Source: Talinum fruticosum (lineage: Eukaryota; Streptophyta; Magnoliopsida; Caryophyllales; Talinaceae). From it: a DNA stretch of 64,000 nucleotides. Below the pieces are notes generated by a model that worked only from the letters and a program-made list of their open reading frames with translations, searched no databases and was not told the DNA's origin. Made by a program: the position numbers and the translations under genes. Shown one piece after another: positions 10,942 to 23,094 of this stretch (position 1 is its first letter; every line of letters begins with the position of its first letter). The stretch lies in contig JAITYX010000028.1 of NCBI GenBank assembly GCA_021018815.1, positions 3,055,001-3,119,000 of the forward strand. Direction: 5' to 3'.

Positions 10942-11165
10942 ATGTATGAGTTTGGTTGTTCCTCTTAGGAGAGGAAGGAGATTGGGTCCTATTGTACTAG
11001 GAGAGACCTTGCCTAGGTTGGACGCGTGTGTTAATTTATTTTACTCATGTTATTTATTTTGTTTACTATGGAATAATGGTTTCATCACATGACGCGTGCA
11101 TATCCATTCATCCAAAACGTGGGAAATCACTTCCATAAAAGGGGAAATTATATGAAGAAAATCTA
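10942..11165. other. Spacer between antisense ORF and integrase end
   Basis: This short convergent-gene spacer has no domain, repeat or clear signal. Both the antisense ORF (plus) and pol (minus) end at its edges. Confidence 0.4.
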
Positions 11166-12306
11166 TTACACATAGAATTTCTTGAGCTGGTCGAGATTGG
11201 TAAAATTGGAGAACTTATTCCAATCTAGGTCGACAAGCTTGACCGCACCTGTGGTAGTAATCTCCTTGACCAAATATGGTCCATACCAATTAGGGCGGAA
11301 CTTGCCCCTAGGATCATGAAGTGGGGCACGACTTTCCTTCATCACAAGCTCGCCCACCTGAATGCCCCTTACTCGGACCTTCTTGTTGAAAGCTCGTGCT
11401 ATACGTTTCGATATCCTTGGATGTGATGCAAGGCTGCTAGTCTTCGTTCATCTAAAAATGCCAACTCTTTATACCTTGCTTGATACCATTGATCTTCTAG
11501 GAGTTCACTTTCAGCCATGACCCTTAACGATTGAATTTCCACCTCTATTGGCAGCATAGGCTCTCTACCGTAAACCAAAGCATATGGTGTGGCACCTGGT
11601 CGGCATACGAATTGAAGATCGGTACCCCCAAAGAGCATGAGGGATCTTTTCTGGCCACTCTCCTGTCTTTTCAGTCATCTTAGAAAGGATATTACGAATG
11701 GTTCGTTTGGCAACCTCAACTGCCCAATTGGTTTGTGGGCGATAAGGAGATGATTGATGATGCTTGATTTTGTACTTATGCAAGGTTTTTTCAAGTCTCC
11801 CTCAAATTGTGAACCGTTATCCAAAATCATCTCAAAAGGGACCCCATATCTACAAATGATGTTGTTAATAATGAACTTGGCTACTTGTTTTGCCCTCGAC
11901 TTGGAAAAAGAAACGACTTCAACCAACTTAGAAAAGTAATCTACTGCTACAAGGATGTATTGATGACCGCTAGAGGTTTTTGTTTGACTTGCCCGATGAT
12001 GTCAATTCCCCAAGTGGAAAAAGGCCAAGGGGATGTGAGGTTATGAAGCTCAACCGGTGGCATGTCGTTAAGATTGGCAAACATTTGACATTTTTTACAA
12101 GATCGAACAAACTTAAAACAATCACGTTCCATGGTCGTCCAATAATAACCAAGTCGGAGAATCTTCTTGGCCAACATTCTTCCATTCATATGTGGTCCAC
12201 ATTCTCCACCGTGAATTTCTTCCATAATTCGTTTTGCCTCCTTCTCACTAATACAAAGCTGAAGTGTGCCATTTAGCATCCTATGATATAAGGTACCTCT
12301 ATGCAT
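11166..12306 (-). pseudogene. Tat integrase
   Basis: Integrase inserts the cDNA into the host genome. The zinc-binding domain is complete: two His in EEIHGGECGPHMNG and the Cys pair in VRSCKKCQMF (12090-12260). The core shows WGIDIIGQVKQK with the first Asp (about 12010), ILDNGSQFEGDLKK with the second Asp (about 11820), and SSPYRPQTNWAVEVAKRTIR with the Glu (about 11720); the usual Gly after QTN is Trp. The C-terminal part runs GATPYALVYGREPMLPIEVE to GKFRPNWYGPYLVKEITTTG and ends LDQLKKFYV at 11166. At least three frame changes break it (near 11950, 11680 and 11390). Confidence 0.88.
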
Positions 12307-12496
12307 GGTAAATTGAGCAGCCAGGCGCCCGATTGCTAGTTGATCCTTCTTAGAACTCCCGTCAGGATACTCTCAACTCTGGAGGTATCGTTGAATATCA
12401 ATAAACCAGGGATCATCACCTCCTTCAATAGTTGTGTAAAAATTGTTGTATTGCACAACTGGTTGTTGTTGTTCTTCAATTGTCACGGATTGTACT

Positions 12497-12960
12497 CTAA
12501 CTCCGGGTTCCCATTTTAGTGTAGACGCCATGGTGGCCAAAGCATCGATAAAGCGGTTTTGTTCTCGGGAAGGTGTCGAAATTGATTTCCTCGAACCGTG
12601 AGACTAGCCGTTGAAGGTAATCCGAATATGCCCGGAGTCGCTCATCTTTGACCTTCCACGCCCCAATAGTTTCCGATATGATTAGGTTAGAATCTCCATA
12701 AACTATTAAGTGCTTAGCGCCAGCTGCCAAGGCGGCCTTCACTCCATAAATGCAAGCTTCATATTCCACAACATTGTTCGTAGTGAAAAAGGAAAGTTTT
12801 ACAAGAAAAGGAACATGTAACCCATCGGGATCCACTAGTAGAACTCCGACACCATTACCCTTTCTATTCGATGCACCGTAAAAATACATTTTCCAACGTG
12901 CAACCTCGATTTTGCAGATATGCTCGTCGGAAAATTCGTGTGTAAATTCATCTCCGGACA
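12497..12960 (-). pseudogene. Second RNase H (aRNH type) with lost catalytic Asp
   Basis: The frame reads WKMYFYGASNRKGNGVGVLL, then NNVVEYEACIYGVKAALAAG and LIVYGDSNLIISETIGAWKV. This is the plant/archaeal-type RNase H that Tat elements carry after the ordinary gypsy RNase H. The family motif is F-D-G-A-S; here the Asp codon is Tyr (FYGAS, near 12880), which removes the first acidic metal ligand. The Glu of VEYEA and the Asp of YGDS remain. The frame is open across the domain. Confidence 0.82.
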
Positions 12961-14189
12961 TAGGTGCCTCTGCTAACTCATCCGCAATGGCTCTTCCTTT
13001 GACAAATTTTTGAGTAATACAATGCATATCAAATTCGGAGAGTAGAGCATGCCACCTGGCCAACCTTTCACTTTGAATTGGTTTCTTGAATAAATACTTG
13101 ATTGGGTCCAATCTAGAAACCAAGTTAGTTGTATGCGCTTGTAGGTAATGGCGGAGTTTTTCGTAGCATAAACCAAAGAGATACATGTACACTCGAGCGG
13201 AAAGTATTTGGTTTCATACTCTAAGAGTTTCTTGCTTAGGTAGTAGATGGTAACTTCTTTCTTTGTACCTTCTTGGTGTTGTGCTAAAAGAGCCTCCATG
13301 GCGGTCTCTGTGATCTGCCAAATATAAGATGAGTGGTTCATTAGGCCGAGGAGGCATTAAAATAAGCGGATTGATGAGGTAGCTTTTTAGAGATTCAAAA
13401 GCTTCCTGACATTTCTCATTCCATTGTTTAGAGCTTCCTTTCTTAAGGAGTCGAAAGATGGGCTCACATTTCATGGTTAATTGAGATATGAACCGAATGA
13501 TGTATTGGAGCCGTCCTAGAAACCCACAAATTTGTTTCTCGGTTGTGGGAGGGAAAGCTCCATGATTGCCTTGGTCTTATGAGGATCTACTTCAATGCCT
13601 TTGTCGCTGACAATGAAACCCAACAATTTCCCGGAGGTAACACCAAATACGCACTTTTGTGGATTTAATCTTAGCTTGAACTTCCTAATGCGATCGAAAA
13701 ATTTTCGTAGTGCCACAACGTGGCTCTCTCGCTCACGACTCTTCACAATCATATCATCAACGTATACCTCAACAAGTGTCATGTATTTGATCATGGAGGA
13801 TAGTAGTTGCTGCCCGTTCATAAGTAGCCCCAACGTTTTTTAACTCGAAAGGCATAACCTTGTAGCGAAAAATGCCCCATGGGGTGATGAAAGAGGTTTT
13901 TATCTTATCCTCTAAGGCCATAAAAATTTGGTTGTACCTGGAAAATCCATCCATGAAGGAGAACATGGCGTGACTCTACTGTATTATCAGCCAACATATC
14001 ATTGTGAGGTAACGGGAAATAATCTTTTGGTGATGCTATATTCAAATCTCTAAAGTCAACACACATCCCGATTCGCCCATCTTTCTTTGGAACCACCACA
14101 ATGTTTGCGAGCCACTCCGGATGTTTCACAACTTCAAGAAATCCCGCATCTAATTGCTTTTGAATCTCTTCTTTAAACTTAAGACGCAT
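12961..14189 (-). pseudogene. Reverse transcriptase and first RNase H of the Tat element
   Basis: The RT copies element RNA into DNA. On the minus strand it starts with KFKEEIQKQLDAGFLEVVKH and continues NIVVVPKKDGRIGMCVDFRD, TPWGIFRYKVMPFELKNVGA and EVYVDDMIVKSR; the YVDD active site is intact at about 13750-13770. The connection is LRLNPQKCVFGVTSGKLLGF. The first RNase H follows: FRLLKKGSSKQWNEKCQEAF, YLSKKLLEYETKYFPLECTC and KFVKGRAIADELAEAP. Frame changes near 13930, 13800, 13500 and 13320 break the chain. The family fit is Tat. Confidence 0.88.
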
Positions 14190-14624
14190 TTCTGGTTTTA
14201 TCCTTCGAAGCTTTTATTGCTTTGGCTTACTATTTGGGAACAACGGAATATAGTGCTCGACGATCTCACTGGTCAATACCCGGCATATCGGCATAAGACC
14301 ATGCAAAAACATCCACATATTCACCGAGTAATGCAATGAGCGATTCTTTTTCCTCTTTAGAAGAGAAGACCTTATCTTGACCTCCTCGATATCTTGCTCG
14401 GTGCCTATATTGATCGTGGCGGGTGTTTCCACCGGAGTGATGGAAGGTTTATATGCTTCATATGGATCATCTTCGGATAAGACCTCATATTCGGACACAA
14501 TATTTTGTACGGATGTGTGATCGGGTGATAGGGAAGATTCTGAAATTTCTGGTAGGTATAAGTCCGGGATGGTGTGAAGAGAATCATAACTATCTCGTTG
14601 ATGAAGAAGTTTGGTCCGTATCAT
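14190..14624 (-). pseudogene. Pol linker leading into RT
   Basis: The open frame contains TINIGTEQDIEEVKIRSSLL, a segment commonly found just upstream of RT in Tat polyproteins. In the neighbouring frame it continues GEYVDVFAWSYADMPGI. The N-terminal part is acidic and Ser/Pro-rich (SEDDPYEAYKPSITPVETPA) and looks disordered. A frameshift lies near 14340. Confidence 0.7.
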
Positions 14625-14870
14625 AGCCGTTTGACATTGGATGAGTATGGGAAGAAAATGTTACGACAGCTTCCACAGTGATCGTTTTTTCATTGGTTGG
14701 TGAATAATCTTGTAGGTCCCCTTATTGTTTGCCGGTGAGGAGACACGTGGGGTCAAAGGTGTGTTCCTCCCATGCAGGAAAATGGAACATTTTGTTAAGG
14801 ACATCACATCAAATACTCTCAATCCAATCGGGGCACGACTCTTCCCATTTCTCCGAAACAGTCCAAGTTT

Positions 14871-15161
14871 TCACCACTTTTTGTTGGATGTTGTTAAAAA
14901 ATATTTCCAAACCCGGGAGAGTCTTCCCGGCATTGTGATCATACCAAGGCTCGGGAAAACCACAAAACGGTTCAGACTCTCCCGGCGTACAAACCAGCCG
15001 TTCAAAGTAGTTTGTGATGCCTTCTTTATCTTGTTTGCTTGGTTGGATAAATAACCTAAACTAGCTCGGTCTTTATTTTCCAATGGTATAATCGGCTCAC
15101 GAATTCCTTTTCTTCCTTTCCCTAGACCTTGCCCGAGAACGTACCCCATTTTTTGCATCAT
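14871..15161 (-). pseudogene. G-patch domain of the Tat polyprotein
   Basis: The frame begins MMQKMGYVLGQGLGKGRKGI and continues REPIIPLENKDRASLGYLSN. The spacing of MGY, GxGLGK, GI and P, then LGY, fits a G-patch, a short glycine-rich RNA-associated motif that in some retroelements lies between protease and RT. That is its position here. After about residue 50 the sequence is less conserved and the frame ends at 14871. Confidence 0.7.
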
Positions 15162-15512
15162 TGTCTCCCCTTTAGAAATCTGTTAGAGGTCGCGTGGAAT
15201 GATTCTTCACATGAATTGGGTAGCGGTTGACTCTCAAGGGGTAAACTCATCCGAGATAATTAGGGTGTGTTTGTAAGTTTCGGATAAGAGGCATGCATGC
15301 ATGAGATTAAAGGGAAATTCCAACATGTAGGGAACCTTTTACAAACAGGGTGAGAAATCGTTTAAAAAGATTATAAAAGTGAATTTTCGAAATGCATTTC
15401 CTCATAACCCTAAATTTTATACTCCCTAGTTGAGGTTGTTGTACTTTGATTCCTTCAAACTTTACTTCGTGTTCCTGCAAAAATTATTGTCAGTAGTACC
15501 ATATATATACAC

Positions 15513-15584
<72 letters not shown>

Positions 15585-15990
15585 GACCGAACCCAAAGGC
15601 TGCCTACGTATCTCCGAAGTGTGTGTAAGGTGTTTTGGTTTTGGAAGAAAGTTATGTTCGAAATGTGCAAAAAGGAGAATCAGGTCCTTAGGTAGTTCTT
15701 TTTTTTTGGATTTTTTTATTTGTTAGACAGATCGAACTCGTAATGGGTTGCCTACGTACCTCCGCCTCGTATTAGTACAAGTTTTTTTACATAATGGGAG
15801 TGGAGTACATACAACTTGTGCAAAAAGGAAAATTATACCAGCGGAGATAAGACTTTACTTAGTTCTTACAAGTAATGAGTACATTGACTAGATTGAATTA
15901 ACTACACGAAATAAAGCCCAGGAAATAAAAACATCTATTAATAATTCAACGACCAATAGAGTCAAAACGTAGTCCCTCATTATCCTTCAA
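15162..15990. other. Non-coding spacer with (TA)n and a repeated GCCTACGTA motif
   Basis: The spacer separates the G-patch from the second gag-like region. It holds two copies of a motif: GGCTGCCTACGTATCTCCG at about 15598 and GGTTGCCTACGTACCTCCG at about 15745. The reverse, GAGATACGTAGGCAGCC, is a frequent non-coding signature in plant Tat-type elements. No protein can be read. Confidence 0.5.
15513..15580. repeat. (TA)n microsatellite, about 33 repeats
   Basis: An uninterrupted alternating TA run. Such runs can extrude cruciforms and are often length-variable in reads. It makes short false reading frames on both strands. Confidence 0.95.
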
Positions 15991-16752
15991 CTTTTGAATC
16001 CTCTCACGGAATTTTGGGCATTCGTCGAAGTATGACCATGCACCATATGATAACCACAGAATTTCGATTAACTAGCCCTATAAGATAGATTAGGCACAAA
16101 CCTCGGTCCAAGAGGATCTAAAGAAGCCTTCTCCTACAATATGGTAAAAGCACGACTCCGAGGGCCATGGACCAAATCCGAGCAAGGACTAAGATGCTTT
16201 TTGGTGGATGGTGTAGGTTGGGTGATAATAAGAGCTTGTTGATTAAGCGCATCTTGAAGAGGTCTCCCACTCATAAGGGCTACATCCAATAAATATTCAT
16301 CATCCTCCATCTCTCGAAAGGTGTCGATATAACCTCCTACACATGACATCAAAAAATGGTTTTCGAAGACCCCGTAGTACCGGATAAATGGATTGTCTCT
16401 TAGAGGGTGGATTCATGACCTTGTTGCATTGAACTTTCCAACGAGAAACATAATGTAAGAATGTCTCCGCGTACCATTGATAATTGGCATGTAATTTACA
16501 CTTTTCTAGATCCGACTCGTCTTTAGTGGTTGCCCAATCAACATAAGCGGTGCACAAATTTCCCCATGAACTACGAGTTTCATAACCGACTTTATAAAAC
16601 CATCGAAGGGCATGACCTTCTAAACTCCTATCAAAAAGTGATGGATAAAACTCTTCGGATAATCCCGTAGGGTGCATCGTTTGTACATAATGGTACAAGT
16701 GTACTTCAACGATCGCTCGAACCATCATACCGTCTAAATTCTGGGTTGACAA
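15990..16752 (-). pseudogene. Second gag-like region inside the Tat element
   Basis: The frame reads VEVHLYHYVQTMHPTGLSEE, then FYPSLFDRSLEGHALRWFYK, and later FLHYVSRWKVQCNKVMNPPS, a capsid-type gag core. Downstream frames give DVALMSGRPLQDALNQQALI and, near 16020-16060, CGYHMVHGHTSTN, a C-x-x-H-x-x-x-x-H finger remnant. The element already has a gag at 18.2-19.3 kb that differs in sequence. This copy lies between protease and G-patch, where gag is not expected. It may be a captured piece of another Tat element. Confidence 0.7.
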
Positions 16753-16799
16753 AGTCGGAAGGAAGTCGGATCCCTAGAAAGAGAATGAGTTTCTTAGTA

Positions 16800-17420
16800 T
16801 CAATTGCCTTAAAAATTAGATACTTGGAACTCGTCTCTCTTTGTAACTAGTTTGACTTGCGCATGACGAACTTTCACTCTCAACAGGGATAGGATTAGTA
16901 TTCGTAAAGATAGCATTGATCATGAACCCATTTAGACGATGACTAAACTCCTCATCCAATTGTAAAACCGGCTTGTTGATAGAAGTGATGGTGAGTATCT
17001 CAGTGGTCTCCATTAAGGGTAAGAACCCTAAACTTTGTAGGGAAACGAACTTTCCGATGCAGCGTGGAGGCAATTGCACCCATCTTATGTAACCATGGTC
17101 TTCCTAAAAGTAGGTTAAAGCAGCAGGGATGTCTACGACCAAAAATTCAACCTCTTCCACGATTGGCCGGAGCTCGATCGGCATCTTAATGGCTCCCAAA
17201 ACCTCCTTTTTGAATTGTCATACGACCCGACAATTTGGCTAGATGGTTCCAAATGTTCACGTGAAAACCCCAATTTTGCAAAACTTGAAATTGGCATACA
17301 TCGATTGCTGATCCATTATCAATGAGCACCCTAGGTACCTTGAAACCATTGCATTCCACTCGTTATATGTAAGGAGCTATTGTGGTTTGTCTCTTCTAGA
17401 AGATCGAATATGTGAACATA
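16800..17420 (-). pseudogene. Retroviral-type aspartic protease region
   Basis: The minus strand at about 17300-17350 reads CNGFKVPRVLIDNGSAIDVC, with the D-N-G-S-A active-site loop of Tat proteases, which cleave the polyprotein. Near 17070-17120 it reads NLLLGRPWLHKMGAI, the conserved C-terminal part. Frame changes and a stop at about 17366 (PYI-stop-R) disable it. 16816-17079 continues with a low-similarity tail. Confidence 0.75.
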
Positions 17421-17489
17421 ATCACTTTAGAAGAGCCATGGATTAAACCTACTATTTCATCCGGAGAAATATCGGGTTCGACAGATACT

Positions 17490-18196
17490 TCATTCAAGTG
17501 GTTTAACACTCGTGGCTCTATGAGGTTGGGATGTCATCAATAATCTCCAAATTGATACATTGGCATTGGTTTCTTTCATCCTCTTGATAACATCATCAGC
17601 CGGGTCTTGAGTAGCCATTGGTTCTTTTCCCTTTTCTTTTCTCTGCAAGGCGGCCAACGGATTATCATCTTCAAGATGTGGAGGCTTGAAATGTCTTCCT
17701 GTCCTAGTTAAGTGAGCAACTCGTATTCTCCTCCTCATCGCTCAAATCTTGGAGGCAAATGGGCTCGATCATTTCTTGTGGGGTGGTGAAAGAACCCGAT
17801 TGATTATCCCTCTTAATAGCAGCCATGACAGATGCATCTTCTTCCTCTTCTTCATGATCAAGCATCAGGAAACCCCCATCATAGTCGAGATGACCACATA
17901 ACCGATTGAATGGATCATTAGGAAACACTTGAGTCTTGATGGGTTTCGGAGTAACTCTCGAGGTGGTGGAATAATCCACAACCAATGCTTTTGAATCCAT
18001 AGTGAGGGGTACTTCCCACAACTTAGGGAGCATGGGAGTAATCAAATCGGTGAAATCGGAGGTGTTGGGGGAGATGCTAATCATGTTAATGCCAGAGTTA
18101 TCATGCTTAGGCAGCATATTTTTTATGATGTGGGGCTGGCTTGGGTGGGACTTTGATGCAACCTTGAGTTTTCCAAGCATCTATCAAGTCTTCAAT
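17490..18196 (-). pseudogene. Gag-protease linker region
   Basis: Two open frames join gag to protease. The first runs from 18180 and includes an acidic patch (HEEEEEDASVMAAIKRDNQS). The second holds VAHLTRTGRHFKPPHLEDDN and NVSIWRLLMTSQPHR; T-R-(T/S)-G-R-x-F-K-P followed by a W-x-L-L-M-(S/T)-S segment is a recurrent Tat signature just before protease. A frame change lies near 17710-17730. Confidence 0.7.
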
Positions 18197-19331
18197 CGCA
18201 TGTTTTAGTGCTATGCAACTGTCGGTGTTGTGGCCGGGACTTTGATGATACTCACAATGCTCTTGGGGTCGTAGTAAGGACCGAGTTCTTTAGGAGGTGG
18301 TCCGGGAGGTAATGGTTGGATCAAATTAGCTTTCACTAGCTTCCTCAAAGCTAGGGTTGGTGTCATCTCTAAGTTGGAGAACTCTCTTCTTGCATTCAAT
18401 TGGAAGGTAGACTTAGCAGTGATGGAATTCACTTCTACCGCCTTAGTGGGCCGAGTCCGATTATTGTTGAAATTCTTCTTGTACCGGGGTGGAACAGATG
18501 AGGCCGACTCGTCTTTCTTTAGTTCCCTTCTATTGATTGCGTCTTCTACCATAGATCCTGTGGCGATGAGGGCTTTAAATGATGGGAAGTATTGAAAACT
18601 CATGTGTCTTTTGAACTTTGGTAGAAGATTCTTAACAACCATCTGCAATTGTTCATATTCAGTGGGACGATTCATCATTTTGGCAGCTTTGGCTCTCTAT
18701 CGAGTGATGTAAGTCGAAAATGTTTCGTCGGATATTAGTTTGGTTGTCTCTAAATCCCTCTTTGTGGCGTCGACTTCCTCATTGTACTTATACCGAGCGG
18801 TGAATTCTCTAACGATGTTAGCCCAAGTAGCCTTCTTGGAATTTTCCAACTCGAGAAACCAATTTGAGGCCGTCCCTATCGGTATTGTTGAAAAAGTTGA
18901 GCCAGTAGTTCTTCCTCGATGCCCCAGGGACTCATTTCCCCAACATACAACTTGAGGAATTTGGTAAGTTAGCCAGCTTCGTCGAACTTTTCTATCTCGT
19001 GGCATTTTAAATCCGACCGGAAATCTAGCATTGGGGAAAAGGGTAAGCCCATGAATGTCCAACCAAGGCTCGGCTTTGGTAAGCCCTTTAAGTACCTCCT
19101 TCAATTTTTGTACCTCGCCTTCTAACTTCCTGGTCACCGATTGCTCGAATCATTGTCAAGTATAAATGCTTGCCTCGCGGGTTCTTGGTTTTGTGCAGTT
19201 AGGTTGTTCAAAGTTTGCTCAAGATGGTCTTGCTTGTCCAAGATCATTTTCATCATTGTCCGTAATTCATTCATGGGATCCGGTGGGGGATGCGGTGGAG
19301 GTCGCTCATTAAAGTCTTCACCGTCCGCCAT
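18197..19331 (-). pseudogene. Tat gag
   Basis: Gag forms the particle shell. I take the ATG at 19329-19331 (MADGEDFNERPPPHPPPDPM) because the acidic/proline-rich start and following coiled stretch (KMILDKQDHLEQTLNNLTAQ) are typical; an upstream ATG at 19400 is possible. The core follows with SNWFLELENSKKATWANIVR and FTARYKYNEEVDATKRDLET. At 18697-18699 a TAG replaces the expected Trp of ITR-W-RAKAA. Then come NLLPKFKRHMSFQYFPSFKA and a finger-like EHCEYHQSPGHNTDSC near 18210-18265, reached only after a one-base frame change. Another frame change is near 19135. Confidence 0.83.
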
Positions 19332-19406
19332 GATGTTACTAGAGTTAGAACTTGAAGGGAAAATGGATGTTATCGGGCTCACTACCGGAGACAATCTCAC
19401 TAATTG

Positions 19407-20242
19407 AGAAGTGTTACGGAACCACCCGATGGTCCCGCAATGAAATATTTATGTGTGAATGTCTTTCAAGGATAAAGAATGAAAGTAAGTTAATGAAAAA
19501 TAATTGAAAAAAGTAGAAGATATTGTCTAAAATTTGGGAGGATAGAGGAAATTTTAAAATAATAAAATAATTTTGTAAAATAGAAATTTTCCGTAAAATT
19601 ACACCCTGTTTGTAAAAAATGTCCGTTTGTTGGGGATAATGAAAAGATACAACTAAGGATGAAGGGCATGACAATAGATGTGCATTAGTTGTAGGACAGA
19701 AAAGACGAGTAGGAAAATGGTTTCCTTGTCTTTTGAAAGAAAAAAAATGAATTTTCTTGAGAAAACATGGATGTATGTATGAACATGATGGTATGACCAA
19801 AGGCAAGGTAACCGAACATAGAAGTACTGTTAGTCAAGCATGCGCTGGTCCATGTGCTCCAAGGGGTTAACTAAAAGGTGATTCAATTGACTTTCAATTA
19901 TGTTCAAGTGGCCCCAGTGTAAAGAATACAATGGGGTGAGTGCGCATGCGAGCCATTTCCCAAATAGGTAGTAGAGTACATGGAGGCACCCTTAGTATTT
20001 TATTGTTATTTATTCATGGTCTTCACTAAGTAAGATCAGAGCCATGCCTAAAATGAAGCTTGAGGTGTGTTGTGTGTGCGGACCGGATTCAAACAGGCAT
20101 TCCAAACACACATAACACTTATATGTACATGATATATATATAAAAGCACATGATCAACATTCGGGATGTCTAAAAATAAGGATACAATATAAGTTCAGGT
20201 TAAAACCACTTAGAGATGGATGAAAGAAAACCATCAAACAAT
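19407..20242 (-). other. 5' leader of the Tat element
   Basis: About 0.8 kb lies between the PBS and gag. It is non-coding, with A/T-rich runs at 19480-19620. No tandem repeat or domain stands out. It would carry packaging signals, which I cannot identify. Confidence 0.5.
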
Positions 20243-20259
20243 CCCCGGTGGAGTCGCCA
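20243..20259 (-). promoter_or_regulatory. Primer binding site, tRNA-Arg type
   Basis: On the minus strand the site reads TGGCGACTCCACCGGGG, five bases after the LTR end (CGGGCGCCA). This sequence is common in Tat/Ogre elements and fits a tRNA-Arg 3' end. An almost identical site is at 30776-30792. Confidence 0.75.
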
Positions 20260-23094
20260 GTCTATGGCGCCCGAAAAAAATTTTGGATGACTAGAGTCGC
20301 CACCTTGTTATGACCCAAACAAGACGGGGTTTTCAATAAAACAGTTTTGAAATTATAGTTTTTCCGAAAAGAAAAAAAAAGGTTGACTCCTGTGCCCAAA
20401 AGGCGAAAACAAAATAAAAGACTGATTTGAGAACCCGAGATGGTGGGTTCGGGGTTCTGGTTAGGAAGCACGAACGTCAAGGACTCGCCACTCCCTCCGT
20501 TCTAAGAACGAGCTCCTACTAATATATTTGTATCCCTTTTTTTTTAGACATCCTAAATGTTGATTAACATAGATTCATAAAATTGATTTATGAAAGAAGA
20601 GCATAAAACAAAAATGCATCATTATACACGTAAGCACACACATGCAAGCACACGAATGGAAAACTTAGGGCCAACAGATTCGGGTTTGCATTCGGATGAG
20701 AGCCAAATTGCTCTACGTACCGATCATCGTAGGACTTGAATCTACTCTCGGATCAAAACCCCACGTAGTTCTAGCAAGGATTCCGTCATGACTCTTTGTG
20801 AGTTCCATCTGGGATAGTTAGGGATCATTTCCCTGTTTCATGGTCATGTTAAAAAACTTTAGAGATGACTCATTCCTATAATCGAGTCAACCCGGTTGGG
20901 AAAAGGGAGAGTGACTCGGGGTCTCAATTCCGTTAGTTAAGGTGATAAGTGAAGTGATAGGTGGATTGACTCAAGTCTAGGCATGAGTATAAGGATTAGA
21001 CCTTTTAACATTCCCATTTCAACTGAGAAAATAATTCCTTAGGTACGAAGGGGGATGGATGTTTTTGTGGAGTTAATGGGTCGGTGTTTTATGGCTAATG
21101 GTTCTCAAAGATTCATATGGAATCCCTGCCGATGGCCTATCGCCAAACAAAAGGATACGATCGGTGATTTAGTCATATCCGATCAAGGTAATCCACTAGG
21201 ATAATGGTGAAATTGTAAAGGTCTGTTTGAATTGAAGTGGATGTGGATCATCCTAAAGATCGGATATGAACGAATTTCCGATTAAGGCCTTTAGTTTGAT
21301 GAGAGGTCACGACCATACATCAAAGAATATGTCGGCCCTAAGGACAAGCATGTAAACATATACAAGAAATGCACGGTTGTGTCTAATGATCACCATTTGG
21401 TATTTAGCCAAACATTGTTATGACTCATGATTAAGGTCAAGATGATCATAAGGGGCGAGTTATGATTACCTTCGTCCCCTATTCATGGGTCATACATCAA
21501 TTTTAGCAACAACACTAATCAACGATTTTAGACGGTTCATTTTATTATTTTTTGATCGAGTTGATTATATTGTGATGAATGGGCTAAGACATGCTTGAAA
21601 CAAATATTATTATTATTCACACTTTGGAGCTAGTGGTTTTACAAGTACCGATTTTTACAATACAATGAACAAAATGAAATGTACAAGGTTTTCCTAAATA
21701 CAAGAAATCTAAAAAGAACGTAAATAAAAATTCCTTAACACCACGAAGATGAGAAGTGCTCATGATTCAACTTCTTGATAGATCCTTGGCTCGCATTATG
21801 ATGAACAATGATTCTTGACTCGACCAAACAAAGTCCCGAGCATTTATTTTATTGAAAGACATCATTAGTTGATTTTTAAAGCCAATTTTTGAAAGAGAAA
21901 TCCCGAAACTAAGTAAGATGAGCGTTAAAAATATGAAGAAAATTTATACAACTGGAAAGTTTCATAAGACGCTCAGATGTAAAAATTTTACCTTTTTAAA
22001 AGCTTTCAAATTGATTTAATGAAGTCTTAAAGTGACACTTCTTGCACTTGCACTTGCCATAATGGATGCCGATTTGAAAAAATTATAAATTTGTCGAGGA
22101 AGCTCCTATCAAGGTGATTCTAAAGCCTAGAGTTTATATTTTAAGTCTAGTTTCAATGGTAAAAATATGAAAAATAAATTCGCAAGCATGTAAAACTGAT
22201 AAGTCGAAAACTTAGGTGATGCCCAGATTTATACCATTATAGATAGTAAGGTATTCATTTATTTATTAAGAATAAAATAAATCATATTTTAAAAAACGAT
22301 ACAGACTGGATTAACTAGACACAATAAGGAACCCGTACGATGTTTTGTATAATTTTTAAAGCAATTTAAGATATTTTAACAGATTTTTCAACATATATAT
22401 TTTGATCCGGGCACTGCAGAATTTACGAGTTTTACAATGTTGACTTTAATAAATCATATCTCTCAAATAAGGAGTTAGGAGATAAAATTTACCAAATTAA
22501 AAAGATCAAAAAGTCTATTTTATTTCTTATGAAGGACATTTTTTGGAAAAAATCGTTTAGAATATGAAAAATTAGAAAGACGATAATGGTGCCCTTTTTT
22601 CGGACAGATTGGACCTTCCACTGAAAAATACGGTATAAATAGCTCGGGACTTGGATTTGGGTGAGTGACCACTTGCTGGAAAGCTCTTTCATTACTCCAT
22701 TGAATGATATAAAAATAAAAAAATTTGTGAATCGAAATTATTCCACTAAAGTGCCCTAAAAATACATACAACCTTTCGGTTTAGACCACTTTACTCCAAG
22801 TTATTATTCTTCATGTTCAATCATGACTTAACCCATTTTTCTTCATTTTTCAAGTATTACAAGAGAAAATAAAAGTGAGGAAGATGAGAAAGAAAATAAC
22901 ACCCAATTTTACAATCAACTCTCGGATCTCACCGCTCACTCCCGAAAAAAGGAAAACTAGTGTTCCACCCAAATAGGAGGAGCAGCCGCGCAGAGCCCTA
23001 AAGGGACGGACGGTAAAACCTGGGGGCCAAAACCAAGCTGGAACCGGCCTAACCCAAAAAGAGACGAGAAAACACCAAAACGTTAGTAGCAATA

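Noticed and set aside
15430..15726. Tyr/Ile-repeat proteins on both strands
   Set aside because: Produced by the (TA)n microsatellite.
22620..22640. TATAAATAG-like motif on the plus strand (GGTATAAATAGC)
   Set aside because: It points opposite to the Tat element whose LTR contains it and has no supported gene downstream.
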